Source of the DNA: Mesorhizobium sp. M1B.F.Ca.ET.045.04.1.1
Lineage (GTDB): Bacteria; Pseudomonadota; Alphaproteobacteria; Rhizobiales; Rhizobiaceae
DNA length: 64,000 bases
Direction of reading: 5' to 3'
NCBI RefSeq assembly: GCF_003952465.1
Contig: NZ_CP034448.1
Coordinates: 434,001-498,000 of the forward strand
Shown: positions 1 to 11,637 of the stretch, piece by piece
How positions within the stretch are numbered: position 1 is the first letter of the stretch
Layout of the letters: each line of letters opens with the position of its first letter
The notes under the pieces: generated by a model
Databases searched by the model: none
Seen by the model: the letters and a program-made list of their open reading frames with translations, nothing else
What the model was told of the DNA's origin: nothing
Made by a program: the position numbers and the translations under genes

Positions 1-265
1 GCGGCGTGGCGTTTTCCATGACCAATGCCGCTTTCGCCTGCTCGGTCATGCGGCCGACCAGCGCTGTATAGGCTTCCTGCAGCAATTCTTCCTTGCCGGG
101 GAAATAGTGCCGGATCAGCCCGGCGGTGACGCCGGCACGCAATGCGATGGTGCGCAAGGTGGCGCCCTGCAGGCCATATTCCGCCACGCAGTCCAGGGTC
201 GCCTCGATCAGATCCTGCCGCCGCCGCTCCTCGCCCTCGCGACGGAACTTGCGGCGCGCATTCAT
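1..265 (-). CDS. TetR/AcrR-family transcriptional regulator, BetI-like (partial, C-terminus off window)
   Basis: The reverse strand encodes the N-terminal DNA-binding domain of a TetR repressor: an Arg-rich lead (MNARRKFRREGEERRRQ), then a helix-turn-helix with GATLRTIALRAGVTAGLIRHY and FPGKEELL, as in BetI-type regulators. About 88 residues are visible and the ligand domain lies beyond base 1. I chose the ATG at 265 because it overlaps the stop of the upstream hydrolase gene in an ATGA junction, which suggests translational coupling. An in-frame ATG at 292 is the alternative. It probably controls the hydrolase operon and perhaps the divergent ABC transporter, but its ligand cannot be read from the sequence. 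Confidence 0.85.
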   Translation of the reverse strand, partial: MNARRKFRREGEERRRQDLIEATLDCVAEYGLQGATLRTIALRAGVTAGLIRHYFPGKEELLQEAYTALVGRMTEQAKAALVMENATP

Positions 266-1134
266 TGGCGCAGGATCGGCCGCGTCAGGCATGTCGGCCC
301 GCCTTCGCAAGCGATGCAGAGCGCATCCGCCTCGAAGATTTCAACCGTGCAGCCGGCGGCTTCCATCGCCGCTTTGGTCTTGGGAAAGCCCGCAACGGCA
401 ATCACCTTGAGCGGGCTGGTCGGCAATACGTTCAGGCTGAGGCCGTTGGAAGCGGCGAACTCTTCGGCGTCGCCTTCGACCAGCCGGATGCCTCGCGCCT
501 TCAGCATCTGATAAAACGGGGCCGGCAAAAGCGGTGAATAGACCAGCGCGAGGTCGTCGGCCAGCGGGCTGATCACCGACATCAGGTGCAGGCATGCCTC
601 TTCGCCCTGCCACAGCGGCAGGTCGAAGCCGTAGACGGAAATGCCCAGCGGCGTCAGCAGGTTGGAAACCTGCTGGATGCCTTCCTGGTTGGAGCGGACA
701 CCGCGCCCGATCGCCAGCGTGCGGGCATCCACCCATACACAATCACCGCCTTCGACCTGGCCAGGAGCCTCGACGCGGCCGAGGATCGGAATGCCCAGTC
801 TTCTGTAGGTTTCCTCATGCAGCGAGGGCTCCCCGGCGCGCAACGGCTTGCCCATGGACAGGATCAGCGCGCCGCGGTCGGTCATCAGCGACGGGTCGTG
901 CGTGAACACTGAATCCGAAAGGCCGTCGGCCTTGTCCTCGATCCATTCGATTTCGGCGCCGGAAGCCAGTACCAGTTCGGCAAGGACCGCGTGTTGCGAG
1001 GCAGCTTTGGCCGGGTTGAACCCCGGGCCATAATGCCAGGCAACTCTGTTGGCGTCGCGCATGGCGTTGGCCGCCGACCGCATCAGCACGCGCCGCAGCG
1101 GCGCCGCCATGGACTGTGATCCGAAAGCGCTCAT
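262..1134 (-). CDS. Dimethylarginine dimethylaminohydrolase-like amidinohydrolase
   Basis: This 290-residue protein belongs to the guanidine-modifying (pentein) superfamily that includes DDAH and arginine deiminase. The expected catalytic set is visible: Glu128 in VEGGD, His183 in CLHLMS, and Cys282 near the C-terminus in GGPTCLTRP. Length fits the short DDAH group rather than the roughly 400-residue arginine deiminases. DDAH hydrolyses N-methylated arginines to citrulline and methylamines; a different guanidino substrate is possible. It is the first gene of a leftward operon with a TetR regulator (4-base overlap) and diverges from a basic-amino-acid ABC transporter, so imported arginine derivatives are a plausible substrate. 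Confidence 0.8.
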   Translation of the reverse strand: MSAFGSQSMAAPLRRVLMRSAANAMRDANRVAWHYGPGFNPAKAASQHAVLAELVLASGAEIEWIEDKADGLSDSVFTHDPSLMTDRGALILSMGKPLRAGEPSLHEETYRRLGIPILGRVEAPGQVEGGDCVWVDARTLAIGRGVRSNQEGIQQVSNLLTPLGISVYGFDLPLWQGEEACLHLMSVISPLADDLALVYSPLLPAPFYQMLKARGIRLVEGDAEEFAASNGLSLNVLPTSPLKVIAVAGFPKTKAAMEAAGCTVEIFEADALCIACEGGPTCLTRPILRQ

Positions 1135-1189
1135 CGATGCCCTTTTAAGCTGAAAAAAATCGAAAAAATTTCACGAGAGGCTATTTATA

Positions 1190-1214
1190 CACTTGCGCAA
1201 CAAGCCCGCAAGTG
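1190..1214. promoter_or_regulatory. Inverted repeat in the divergent promoter region, candidate TetR operator
   Basis: CACTTGCG (1190-1197) is mirrored by CGCAAGTG (1207-1214) with a 9-base spacer. It lies in the 211-base gap between the leftward hydrolase-TetR operon and the rightward ABC operon, next to an A/T-rich stretch (1141-1190). Position and symmetry suit a shared operator, but no binding site for this regulator is known to me. Confidence 0.4.
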
Positions 1215-1345
1215 CCGTAATGAGCAGGATTGACGGGCTCGCGCGGTCGGGTCCATGCTGAAGTCTGACGCGGGACAGTACAGCGTATGTTGATTAGCCG
1301 GATGGACGTTCGACGAACTGCCGTCGCCCCTACAGAGGTCACCCG

Positions 1346-2161
1346 GTGAGCGCGGTGGAAGCTGCCGCAGTCCCATCCGGCGAGGCGCAGAGCGGCGCCG
1401 CCGAAGCCATCCATGTCGAGAACCTGCACAAGAAGTTCGGCCAGTTGCATGTGCTGAAGGGTGTTTCGCTGTCGGCGCGAGACGGCGAGGTGATCGCGAT
1501 CATCGGCGGCTCGGGCTCCGGCAAATCGACGCTGCTGCGCTGCATCAACTGCCTGGAAAACCCGACCAGCGGCCTCATCCGCGTCAATGGCGAGGAGATC
1601 AAGCTGAAGGCCGACAGCCACGGCCACACGGTTCCCGCCGACCGCAAGCAGATCGAGCGCATCCGTTCCCGGCTCGGCATGGTGTTCCAGAACTTCAACC
1701 TGTGGAGCCACATGACGCTGATCGAAAACGTCATCGAGGTTCCGGTGCATGTGCTTGGCGTCAAGCGCGACGAGGCGATCGCGCAGGCCGAGAAGCTGCT
1801 TGCTCGCGTTGGCCTCGCCGAGAAGCGCGACGTCTATCCGGCATTCCTCTCGGGCGGCCAGCAGCAGCGCGCCGCGATCGCCCGGGCGCTGGCGATCAAT
1901 CCGCGCGTCATGCTGTTCGACGAGCCGACCTCGGCGCTCGACCCGGAGCTGGTCGGCGAGGTGCTGAAAGTGATCGGCGACCTGGCGCGCGAGGGGCGCA
2001 CCATGGTGCTGGTGACCCATGAAATGAAGTTTGCCCGCGAGGTCGCGACGCATGTCGTCTACCTCTACAACGGGCTGGTCGAGGAAGAAGGACCGCCGGA
2101 ACAGCTGTTCGGCGCGCCCAAATCCGAAAGGCTCAAGCAATTCCTCCGCAACGTCGGTTAG
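1346..2161 (+). CDS. Polar/basic amino acid ABC transporter, ATP-binding protein (HisP/OccP type)
   Basis: This 271-residue cytoplasmic ATPase has Walker A GGSGSGKST (about 54-62), a Q-loop near 115, signature LSGGQQQR (168-175) and Walker B VMLFDEPTSALDP (188 onward). It also has the insert between Walker A and the Q-loop typical of HisP/OccP/NocP. The start is a GTG preceded by an AGAGG-like site. It would power the two permeases at 3135-4693, with the periplasmic protein at 2218 delivering ligand. The four genes form a complete histidine/lysine/arginine/ornithine-type importer. The N-terminal ~20 residues are longer than the family core, so a later start is possible. Confidence 0.92.
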   Translation: MSAVEAAAVPSGEAQSGAAEAIHVENLHKKFGQLHVLKGVSLSARDGEVIAIIGGSGSGKSTLLRCINCLENPTSGLIRVNGEEIKLKADSHGHTVPADRKQIERIRSRLGMVFQNFNLWSHMTLIENVIEVPVHVLGVKRDEAIAQAEKLLARVGLAEKRDVYPAFLSGGQQQRAAIARALAINPRVMLFDEPTSALDPELVGEVLKVIGDLAREGRTMVLVTHEMKFAREVATHVVYLYNGLVEEEGPPEQLFGAPKSERLKQFLRNVG

Positions 2162-2217
2162 GGCCGGCGTCAAGCGGAGCGAAAAACCGGGAACAACAAC
2201 AAACTGGGAGTCCTGAA

Positions 2218-3012
2218 ATGAAGACTGTTCTCAAGACCTTCGCCGCGGCGCTGCTCTTCGGCGTCGCCGCGATGGGCGTGGCCAAGGCCGATCAGGTCAA
2301 GATCGGCGTCGCCGCCGAACCTTATCCGCCCTTCACTTCGCCGGATGCGACGGGCAAGTGGGTCGGCTGGGAGATCGATTTCATCGACGCCGTCTGCGCC
2401 GAGGAGAAGCTCGACTGCGTCATCACGCCCGTCGCCTGGGACGGCATCATTCCGGCGCTGACCACCAAGAAGATCGACCTCATCGTCTCCTCGATGTCGA
2501 TCACCGACGAGCGCAAGAAGACGATCGACTTCTCGGATAAGTATTACAACACACCGACGGCGATCATCGGTCCGAAGGACCAGAAGTTCGGCGCCACGCC
2601 CGACGATCTCAAGGGCAAGGTGGTCGGCGTGCAGGTGTCGACGGTGCATGCGGTCTACGCCAAGAAGCACTTCACCGGCGCGCAGGAGATCAAGGAATAC
2701 CAGACGCAGGACGAAGCCAACAATGACCTTGCGGCCGGCCGTCTCGATGCGGTGCAGGCCGACTCCATCGCGCTTGGCGAATTCCTCAAGACCGATCAGG
2801 GTAAGGCCTGCTGCGACCTGAAGGGCATGGTCGCCCAGGACGACGAGGTGCTCGGCCCGGGCGTCGGCGCCGGCGTGCGCAAGGAAGACACCGCGCTCAA
2901 GGAAAAGATCAACGCCGGCATCAAGGCGATCCGCGCCAGCGGCAAGTATGACGAGATTTCGAAGAAATACTTCGATTTCGACATCTACGGCGGCGCCACG
3001 CAGTCGAACTGA
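2218..3012 (+). CDS. Basic amino acid ABC transporter periplasmic substrate-binding protein
   Basis: This 264-residue family 3 solute-binding protein has a Sec signal peptide (MKTVLKTFAAALLFG...AKA, cleaved near residue 24). The mature part begins with the usual KIGVAAEPYPPFTSPD strand, and WEIDFIDAVCAEEKLDC and DLIVSSMSITDERKK are typical of HisJ/ArgT/OccT/NocT proteins. It captures a cationic or opine-like amino acid in the periplasm for the adjoining ATPase and permeases. It lies 56 bases downstream of the ATPase gene with a GGGAG-type ribosome site. The ligand is not readable; arginine, ornithine or a methylated arginine would fit the neighbouring hydrolase. Confidence 0.92.
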   Translation: MKTVLKTFAAALLFGVAAMGVAKADQVKIGVAAEPYPPFTSPDATGKWVGWEIDFIDAVCAEEKLDCVITPVAWDGIIPALTTKKIDLIVSSMSITDERKKTIDFSDKYYNTPTAIIGPKDQKFGATPDDLKGKVVGVQVSTVHAVYAKKHFTGAQEIKEYQTQDEANNDLAAGRLDAVQADSIALGEFLKTDQGKACCDLKGMVAQDDEVLGPGVGAGVRKEDTALKEKINAGIKAIRASGKYDEISKKYFDFDIYGGATQSN

Positions 3013-3134
3013 CGATATTTCGCCCGTCAATTAGGGGCATGGCGCCAGTGCCGTGCCCCTAAGCCCAATCTTCCACGCATGCTTGCCGCTGGCCGCCAAC
3101 GCCGGCGACCAGAGCCAGCAATCCGGGGGCGACG

Positions 3135-3884
3135 CTGATCGACATATTTCTTCCGGCCTCGGCGGCCGGCATCATCGAACTCCTGTGGCCTGTGCCGCCT
3201 GGCTGGGGCTACCAGCTGCTGGTCGGATTCCTGCATTCGATTGAGATCGCGATCGGCGCCACTTGCCTTGGGCTGCTGATCGGCACCGGCGGCGCCTGGG
3301 GCAAGCTCTATGGCGGTCCGGTGGCGCGCGACCTGCTCGCCGTCTACACGACCGTGGTGCGCGCCGTGCCGGAACTGGTGCTGATCCTGCTGCTCTATTA
3401 CGCCGGCACCGACCTCATCAATCAGGTGCTGACGGCGATGGGCTACCAGCGCGTCGACATCAGCGGGCTGGCGGCCGGCATCTTCGTGCTCGGCGTCGTC
3501 CAGGGTGCCTATTCGACCGAAGTCATCCGCGGCGCCATCCTGTCCATCCCGCAAGGCCAGATCGAGGCCGCCCGCGCCTACGGCATGTCGCCGGGCCTGA
3601 TGCTGAGGCGCATAACGCTGCCGGCGATGCTGCCCTTCGCCATACCCGGCCTCGCCAACCTCTGGCTGATCGCCACCAAGGACACCGCGCTGCTTGCCGT
3701 CGTCGGCTTCTTCGAGCTGACGCTTGCGACGCGGCAGGCGGCGGGCGTCACCAAGGCCTATCTGCTGTTCTTTCTCGCAGCCGGCGCGCTCTATCTGGCG
3801 CTGACGCTGTTCTCCAACCTGATCATCGGCCGCGTCGAAGCCTGGTCGCGGCGCGGCATGCCTTCCGTCAAGGAGGCTCGCTGA
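3135..3884 (+). CDS. Amino acid ABC transporter permease (HisQ type), probable CTG start
   Basis: This is an inner-membrane permease of the HisQ/HisM family. The EAA loop is clear (IEAARAYGMSPGLMLRRITLPAMLPFAIPGL), with several hydrophobic spans. The first conventional start is GTG at 3192, which would give 230 residues beginning PPGWGYQLL. The frame stays open upstream to a TAA at 3060 and encodes IDIFLPASAAGIIELLWP, a convincing periplasmic lead. The only plausible start there is CTG at 3135, eight bases after a GGGGGC run, so I place the start there with reservation. It is followed by its partner permease with a one-base TGATG overlap. Confidence 0.85.
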   Translation: MIDIFLPASAAGIIELLWPVPPGWGYQLLVGFLHSIEIAIGATCLGLLIGTGGAWGKLYGGPVARDLLAVYTTVVRAVPELVLILLLYYAGTDLINQVLTAMGYQRVDISGLAAGIFVLGVVQGAYSTEVIRGAILSIPQGQIEAARAYGMSPGLMLRRITLPAMLPFAIPGLANLWLIATKDTALLAVVGFFELTLATRQAAGVTKAYLLFFLAAGALYLALTLFSNLIIGRVEAWSRRGMPSVKEAR

Positions 3885-4693
3885 TGGCGGCCGAAGCGAC
3901 CGCGATCAACATGGCGGCGCGCGCCTCGCTCTGGCTCAGGCCACATCGCATCGTGCTGATCCTCATCGCGCTGGCATTGGTTTTCTGCGCCGCCTTCTTC
4001 ATGCGCTGGGACTGGCTGCCGCAATATTGGGAAATGGGGCTGCTCGGCATCTGGCGGGCGCTGTGGATCCTCGTCGTCACCTGCGCGCTGGGCTTCCTGC
4101 TGGCGGTACCGCTCGGCCTGGCGCAGGCCGGCGGGCCATTCTGGTTTGCCGTGCCGGCCAAGGTCTTCTGCACCATCATCCGCGGCACGCCGCTGCTGTT
4201 GCAGCTCTGGCTGCTCTATTACGGACTGGGTTCGCTGTTCCCGCAATACCCATGGATCCGCGAGTCCTGGATGTGGACGTATCTGCGGCAAGCCTGGCCC
4301 TATGCCGTGCTGGCGCTGACCTTGTCCTTCGCCGGCTATGAGGGCGAGGTGATGCGCGGCGCCTTCGCCGGCGTGCCGAAAGGGCAGCTCGAGGCGGCCC
4401 GCGCCTTCGGCATGAGCCGCTTCAAGATCTTCCGCCGCATCTGGCTGCCTCAGGCCTTCTACCGGGCGCTGCCGACGCTGACCGGCGAAACCGTGCTGCA
4501 GCTGAAGTCGACGCCGCTGGTGGCGACGATCAGCGTCATCGATATCTTCGCCGTCTCCTCCAAGGTGCGTCAGGACACCTATCTCACCTACGAACCCTTG
4601 CTGCTGCTGGCGTTGATCTACATGACGATCACCGGCATCCTGGTGCTCATATTCAGCAGGATCGAGGCTCGGATTCCGGTGAAGATCGGTTAG
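3884..4693 (+). CDS. Amino acid ABC transporter permease (HisM type)
   Basis: This 269-residue inner-membrane permease starts at the ATG overlapping the previous stop (TGATG), with a strong AAGGAGG site at 3870-3876. The N-terminal span (IVLILIALALVFCAAFF) is followed by the transport domain with RGTPLLLQLWLLYYG and the EAA loop LEAARAFGMSRFKIFRRIWLPQAF, which contacts the ATPase. It pairs with the HisQ-type permease as the membrane channel of the importer. The open frame extends far upstream in the shadow of the first permease, but that part does not look like protein. Confidence 0.92.
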   Translation: MAAEATAINMAARASLWLRPHRIVLILIALALVFCAAFFMRWDWLPQYWEMGLLGIWRALWILVVTCALGFLLAVPLGLAQAGGPFWFAVPAKVFCTIIRGTPLLLQLWLLYYGLGSLFPQYPWIRESWMWTYLRQAWPYAVLALTLSFAGYEGEVMRGAFAGVPKGQLEAARAFGMSRFKIFRRIWLPQAFYRALPTLTGETVLQLKSTPLVATISVIDIFAVSSKVRQDTYLTYEPLLLLALIYMTITGILVLIFSRIEARIPVKIG

Positions 4694-4752
4694 CGAATAG
4701 AGAGTAGCGAATAGCGAGTAGTTCGTTTATTTCCCCCTACTCGCCATTCGCT
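4691..4752. repeat. Short-unit repeat forming a long hairpin
   Basis: Variants of AGCGAAT and AGCGAGT recur on the left (4692-4721). They are inverted on the right (4737-4752): AGCGAATAGCGAGTAG at 4706-4721 matches the complement of 4737-4752 at 15 of 16 positions, with a 15-base loop. The element fills the gap between the permease and Ldh2 genes and could end or attenuate transcription. Its design matches the heptamer array at 39361. Confidence 0.7.
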
Positions 4753-4776
4753 ACTCGCTGCTGCGGAGCAACTCCG

Positions 4777-5778
4777 ATGCAACTCACTCTCGACCAGGCA
4801 ACAGGGCTATGCCGGATGGCGGCGCTCGGCGCCGGCGCCAATGAGGAGGCGACACAGTCGCTCGTCGCCTCGATCATGGCGGCGGAGGCAGAAGGCCTGT
4901 CGGCGGTCGGCCTGTCGCATTTCATCGACTATCTGGAGGCAATCCAGGACGGCCGCATCGACGGCAATGCCGATCCGGTCGTCACCAGGCCGGCGCTGGC
5001 CATCTATCTCTCCGACGCGCGCGGCGGGCTTGCCCATACCGGCTTCGACCGCACGATCGATGATCTCGCCAAGGCGGCAAAACTGTTCGGCGTCGCCGTC
5101 TTCTCGCAGAAGAACGCCTATACCTGCGGCGCGCTCGGCTATTTCACCGGACGCTTGGCCGGGCAGGGCCTAGTCTCCTTCGCCGCCACCAACGGACCGG
5201 CAGTGCTTGCCGGCTCCGGTTCGGTCAAGCCGGTCTACTGCACCAACCCGATGTCTTTTGCAGCACCTGCCGCCGACGGGCCGCCGCTGGTCATCGATCA
5301 GTCGTCGAGCGCCACCGCCTTCGTCAACATCCGCAAGGCGGCGGAAGACGGCAAGAAGATCCCCGAAGGCTGGGCGCTGGACGCAAGCGGCAACCCGACC
5401 ACCGATCCGGCTGCGGCGATGAAGGGCGCGATGCTCGCCTTCGGCGGCCAGCGCGGCGCCAATATCGCGCTGATGGTCGAGGTGCTGGCGGCAGGCATTT
5501 CCGGCGCCAACTGGTCGCTCGACGCGCCATGGTTCTCCGGCGGGCCGGACAGTCCCGGAACCGGGCTCTTCGTTTTAGCCGTCGAGCCCAAGCTGCTCGA
5601 CCCGGACTTCGAGCAGCGCATGAAGGACCAACTCGACCGGCTGCGGCGGCGCTACGGCGTGCACATCCCCGGCCGCGCCCGCGCCGAGGCGGCTGAGAAA
5701 GCGACGGCGCGCGGCATCGACGTGCCCAAGGCGGTCGTCCAGCGCATTTCCGAATTCGCCGAACGCTATTCGGCCTGA
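4777..5778 (+). CDS. Ldh2-family NAD(P)H-dependent oxidoreductase (delta1-pyrroline/piperideine-2-carboxylate reductase-like)
   Basis: This 333-residue protein of the malate/L-lactate dehydrogenase 2 family has AEAEGLSAVGLSHF near the N-terminus, the family GSGSVKPVYCTNPMSFAAP segment and a C-terminal RIPGxRR-like RRYGVHIPGRARAEA. Members include ureidoglycolate dehydrogenase, sulfolactate dehydrogenase and cyclic-imine reductases acting in lysine, proline or ornithine catabolism. Downstream of a basic-amino-acid importer, an imine or 2-keto-acid reductase role is the best guess. It follows the permease genes after 83 bases of hairpin repeat, so co-transcription is possible but not certain. 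Confidence 0.8.
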   Translation: MQLTLDQATGLCRMAALGAGANEEATQSLVASIMAAEAEGLSAVGLSHFIDYLEAIQDGRIDGNADPVVTRPALAIYLSDARGGLAHTGFDRTIDDLAKAAKLFGVAVFSQKNAYTCGALGYFTGRLAGQGLVSFAATNGPAVLAGSGSVKPVYCTNPMSFAAPAADGPPLVIDQSSSATAFVNIRKAAEDGKKIPEGWALDASGNPTTDPAAAMKGAMLAFGGQRGANIALMVEVLAAGISGANWSLDAPWFSGGPDSPGTGLFVLAVEPKLLDPDFEQRMKDQLDRLRRRYGVHIPGRARAEAAEKATARGIDVPKAVVQRISEFAERYSA

Positions 5779-6235
5779 TCGAGACCGCCCACAACAGCAG
5801 GTCGCGTTTTCTTCACACGACCGATGAACCTTTTTTCGCCCTGCAGCGACCCATCGCCGGCACCCCACATCGCAAGCCGCAAAGGGTGGCTTGGGTCGCG
5901 GCTTGCGGTTGGCGGCGCCGCGCCGGGCGTCCAGGGCCGGGGCGGGCGTGCTTGCTCACGCCGCCTTGATACCGTCTCAGGTCAGGCCGCCTCGTTGGAC
6001 CCTGTTTCGGCGCGAGCACTGCCCGGAAAACCCCGCTTCGGCGGGGTTTTCTGCGTCCCGGCGATCCTGCTCTTCTTCGCATCCTTGGCGGCACCTGTCA
6101 TTCGGTCGACGCATAGCGGCAAGGCGTTCCGGCAGCGCTCAAAATTGGGCGTCGGCGACACCCGGTCGCCCTTTGCCTTTGGCGCGAAACCGACTATGAA
6201 CGCCTCTAGCCAAGCCTAGCGCGCCGGAGCCAGCC
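5779..6235. other. 457-base gap with several hairpins; possible small structured RNA
   Basis: No convincing protein is encoded here. The DNA contains a perfect 10-base inverted repeat (CGCAAGCCGC 5871-5880 and 5898-5907), a GGCGTG/CACGCC hairpin around 5946-5963, and a strong terminator-like stem at 6027-6050. Stacked stems ending in a terminator suit a small RNA of roughly 150-200 bases, but I recognise no conserved RNA family: the SRP-RNA GGAAG loop and tmRNA tag are not seen. Confidence 0.3.
6027..6050. terminator. Bidirectional intrinsic terminator
   Basis: CCCCGC-TTCG-GCGGGG is flanked by AAAA and TTTT, so a GC stem with a tetraloop and U-tract forms on either strand. It would insulate the NDUFA9-like gene from upstream transcription or end a small RNA. 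Confidence 0.7.
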
Positions 6236-7219
6236 ATGACTGAAATCCTGCAGACCCCCAAGCTCGTCGTCGTCTTCGGCGGGTCCGGCTTTGTCGGCCG
6301 CCATGTCGTGCGCGCGCTGGCCAAGCGCGGCTACCGCATCCGGGTCGCCTGCCGGCGGCCCGACCTTGCCGGCCATGTGCAGCCGCTCGGCAATGTCGGC
6401 CAGATCCAGCCGGTGCAGGCCAATGTGCGCGTGCGCTGGTCGGTCGACCGCGCCGTGCAGGGCGCCGACCATGTCGTCAACCTGGTCGCCATCCTGAATG
6501 AAACCGGCCGGCAGAAATTCGGCTCCGTGCATGAGTTCGGCGCCCGTGCCGTCGCCGAGGCCGCGCGCGCGGTCGGCGCCGGCCTTACCCATGTCTCGGC
6601 GCTCGGCGCCGATTTGAACTCGAAGTCGGACTACGCCCGCACCAAGGCGCTCGGCGAGAAAGCGGTGTTCGAGACGATTCCCGATGCCGTGATCTTCCGG
6701 CCGTCGATCAATTTCGGGCCGGAGGACGGCTTCTTCAACCGCTTCGCCAACATGGCGCGCTATTCGCCGGTGCTGCCGCTGATCGGCGGCGGGCAGACGA
6801 AATTCCAGCCGGTCTATGTCGGCGACGTCGCCGAGGCGATCGCGCGCTCGGTCGACGGCAACGTCAAGGGCGGCCAAATCTATGAGCTCGGCGGCCCGCA
6901 GGTGCTGACCTTCAAGGAATGCATGGAGGAGATGCTTGCCGTGATCGAGCGCAGGCGCCTCCTGGTGCCGGTGCCGTGGTGGGTGGCGAACCTGCAGGCC
7001 TCGATCCTTCAGCTGTTGCCCAGCCCGCTTTTGACCAAGGACCAGGTCCTGCAGCTGCGCGAGCACAACGTCGTCTCCGAGGCCGCCGCCAAGGCGAACA
7101 GGACGATCGCCGCCCTCGGCATCCAGCCGCAGGCGATCGCCACGATCCTGCCCAGCTATCTCTGGCGCTTCCGCGCCGCCGGGCAGTTCCAGCAGCGCCG
7201 GCCGATAGCCGATAGATAG
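6236..7219 (+). CDS. Complex I NDUFA9-family NAD(P)-binding protein
   Basis: This 327-residue extended short-chain dehydrogenase has the dinucleotide motif VVVFGGSGFVGRHVVRAL near residue 11, followed by the NmrA/NDUFA9-like core. ADHVVNLVAILNETGR, HVSALGAD and YARTKALGE replace the classical catalytic YxxxK context. The C-terminal LGIQPQAIATILPSYLWRFR is typical of the alphaproteobacterial group annotated as complex I NDUFA9 subunit. In mitochondria NDUFA9 stabilises complex I; the bacterial role is less clear and may concern quinone or lipid biosynthesis. It stands alone, convergent with the P450 gene. Confidence 0.85.
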   Translation: MTEILQTPKLVVVFGGSGFVGRHVVRALAKRGYRIRVACRRPDLAGHVQPLGNVGQIQPVQANVRVRWSVDRAVQGADHVVNLVAILNETGRQKFGSVHEFGARAVAEAARAVGAGLTHVSALGADLNSKSDYARTKALGEKAVFETIPDAVIFRPSINFGPEDGFFNRFANMARYSPVLPLIGGGQTKFQPVYVGDVAEAIARSVDGNVKGGQIYELGGPQVLTFKECMEEMLAVIERRRLLVPVPWWVANLQASILQLLPSPLLTKDQVLQLREHNVVSEAAAKANRTIAALGIQPQAIATILPSYLWRFRAAGQFQQRRPIADR

Positions 7220-7235
7220 AAGATTCTAAGTTTTG

Positions 7236-7284
7236 ATGCATGTCGTTATCCCAGAACCGCTGCACATTTCTGGGCGACATGCAT
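7236..7284. repeat. Palindromic intergenic element, ATGCATGTCG family (copy 1)
   Basis: ATGCATGTCG (7236-7245) pairs with CGACATGCAT (7275-7284), and an inner CCCAGAA/TTCTGGG stem extends the hairpin. It sits between the convergent NDUFA9-like and P450 genes and ends only three bases before the P450 stop codon, so it may serve both as terminator. Related copies lie at 8825 and 31506. Confidence 0.8.
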
Positions 7285-7287
7285 TGA

Positions 7288-11527
<4,240 letters not shown>

Positions 11528-11552
11528 GCAGGACCTGGCCGACAGTTTCTGC

Positions 11553-11580
11553 AATAAAAAAGCCCGGCATCCGCCGGGCT
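11553..11580 (-). terminator. Intrinsic terminator of the pnt operon
   Basis: AGCCCGGC-ATCC-GCCGGGCT (11561-11580) is followed, read leftward, by a T-rich run (complement of 11553-11560). It lies between convergent gyrB and pntB. The U-tract favours the reverse strand, although the stem could slow transcription from gyrB too. Confidence 0.75.
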
Positions 11581-11637
11581 TCCAAACTCCGATGCTTGGC
11601 TGGGCCGACAACCTTCTTGCAGAAGGTTGCGGCTTGA

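Noticed and set aside
1181..2173. 330-codon reverse-strand frame
   Set aside because: Antisense to the ABC ATPase, which has all nucleotide-binding motifs.
5779..6235. Signal-recognition-particle RNA, tmRNA or tRNA
   Set aside because: I looked for the SRP GGAAG loop, a tmRNA tag and tRNA cloverleaf with T-loop and found none, so only an unassigned structured region is reported.
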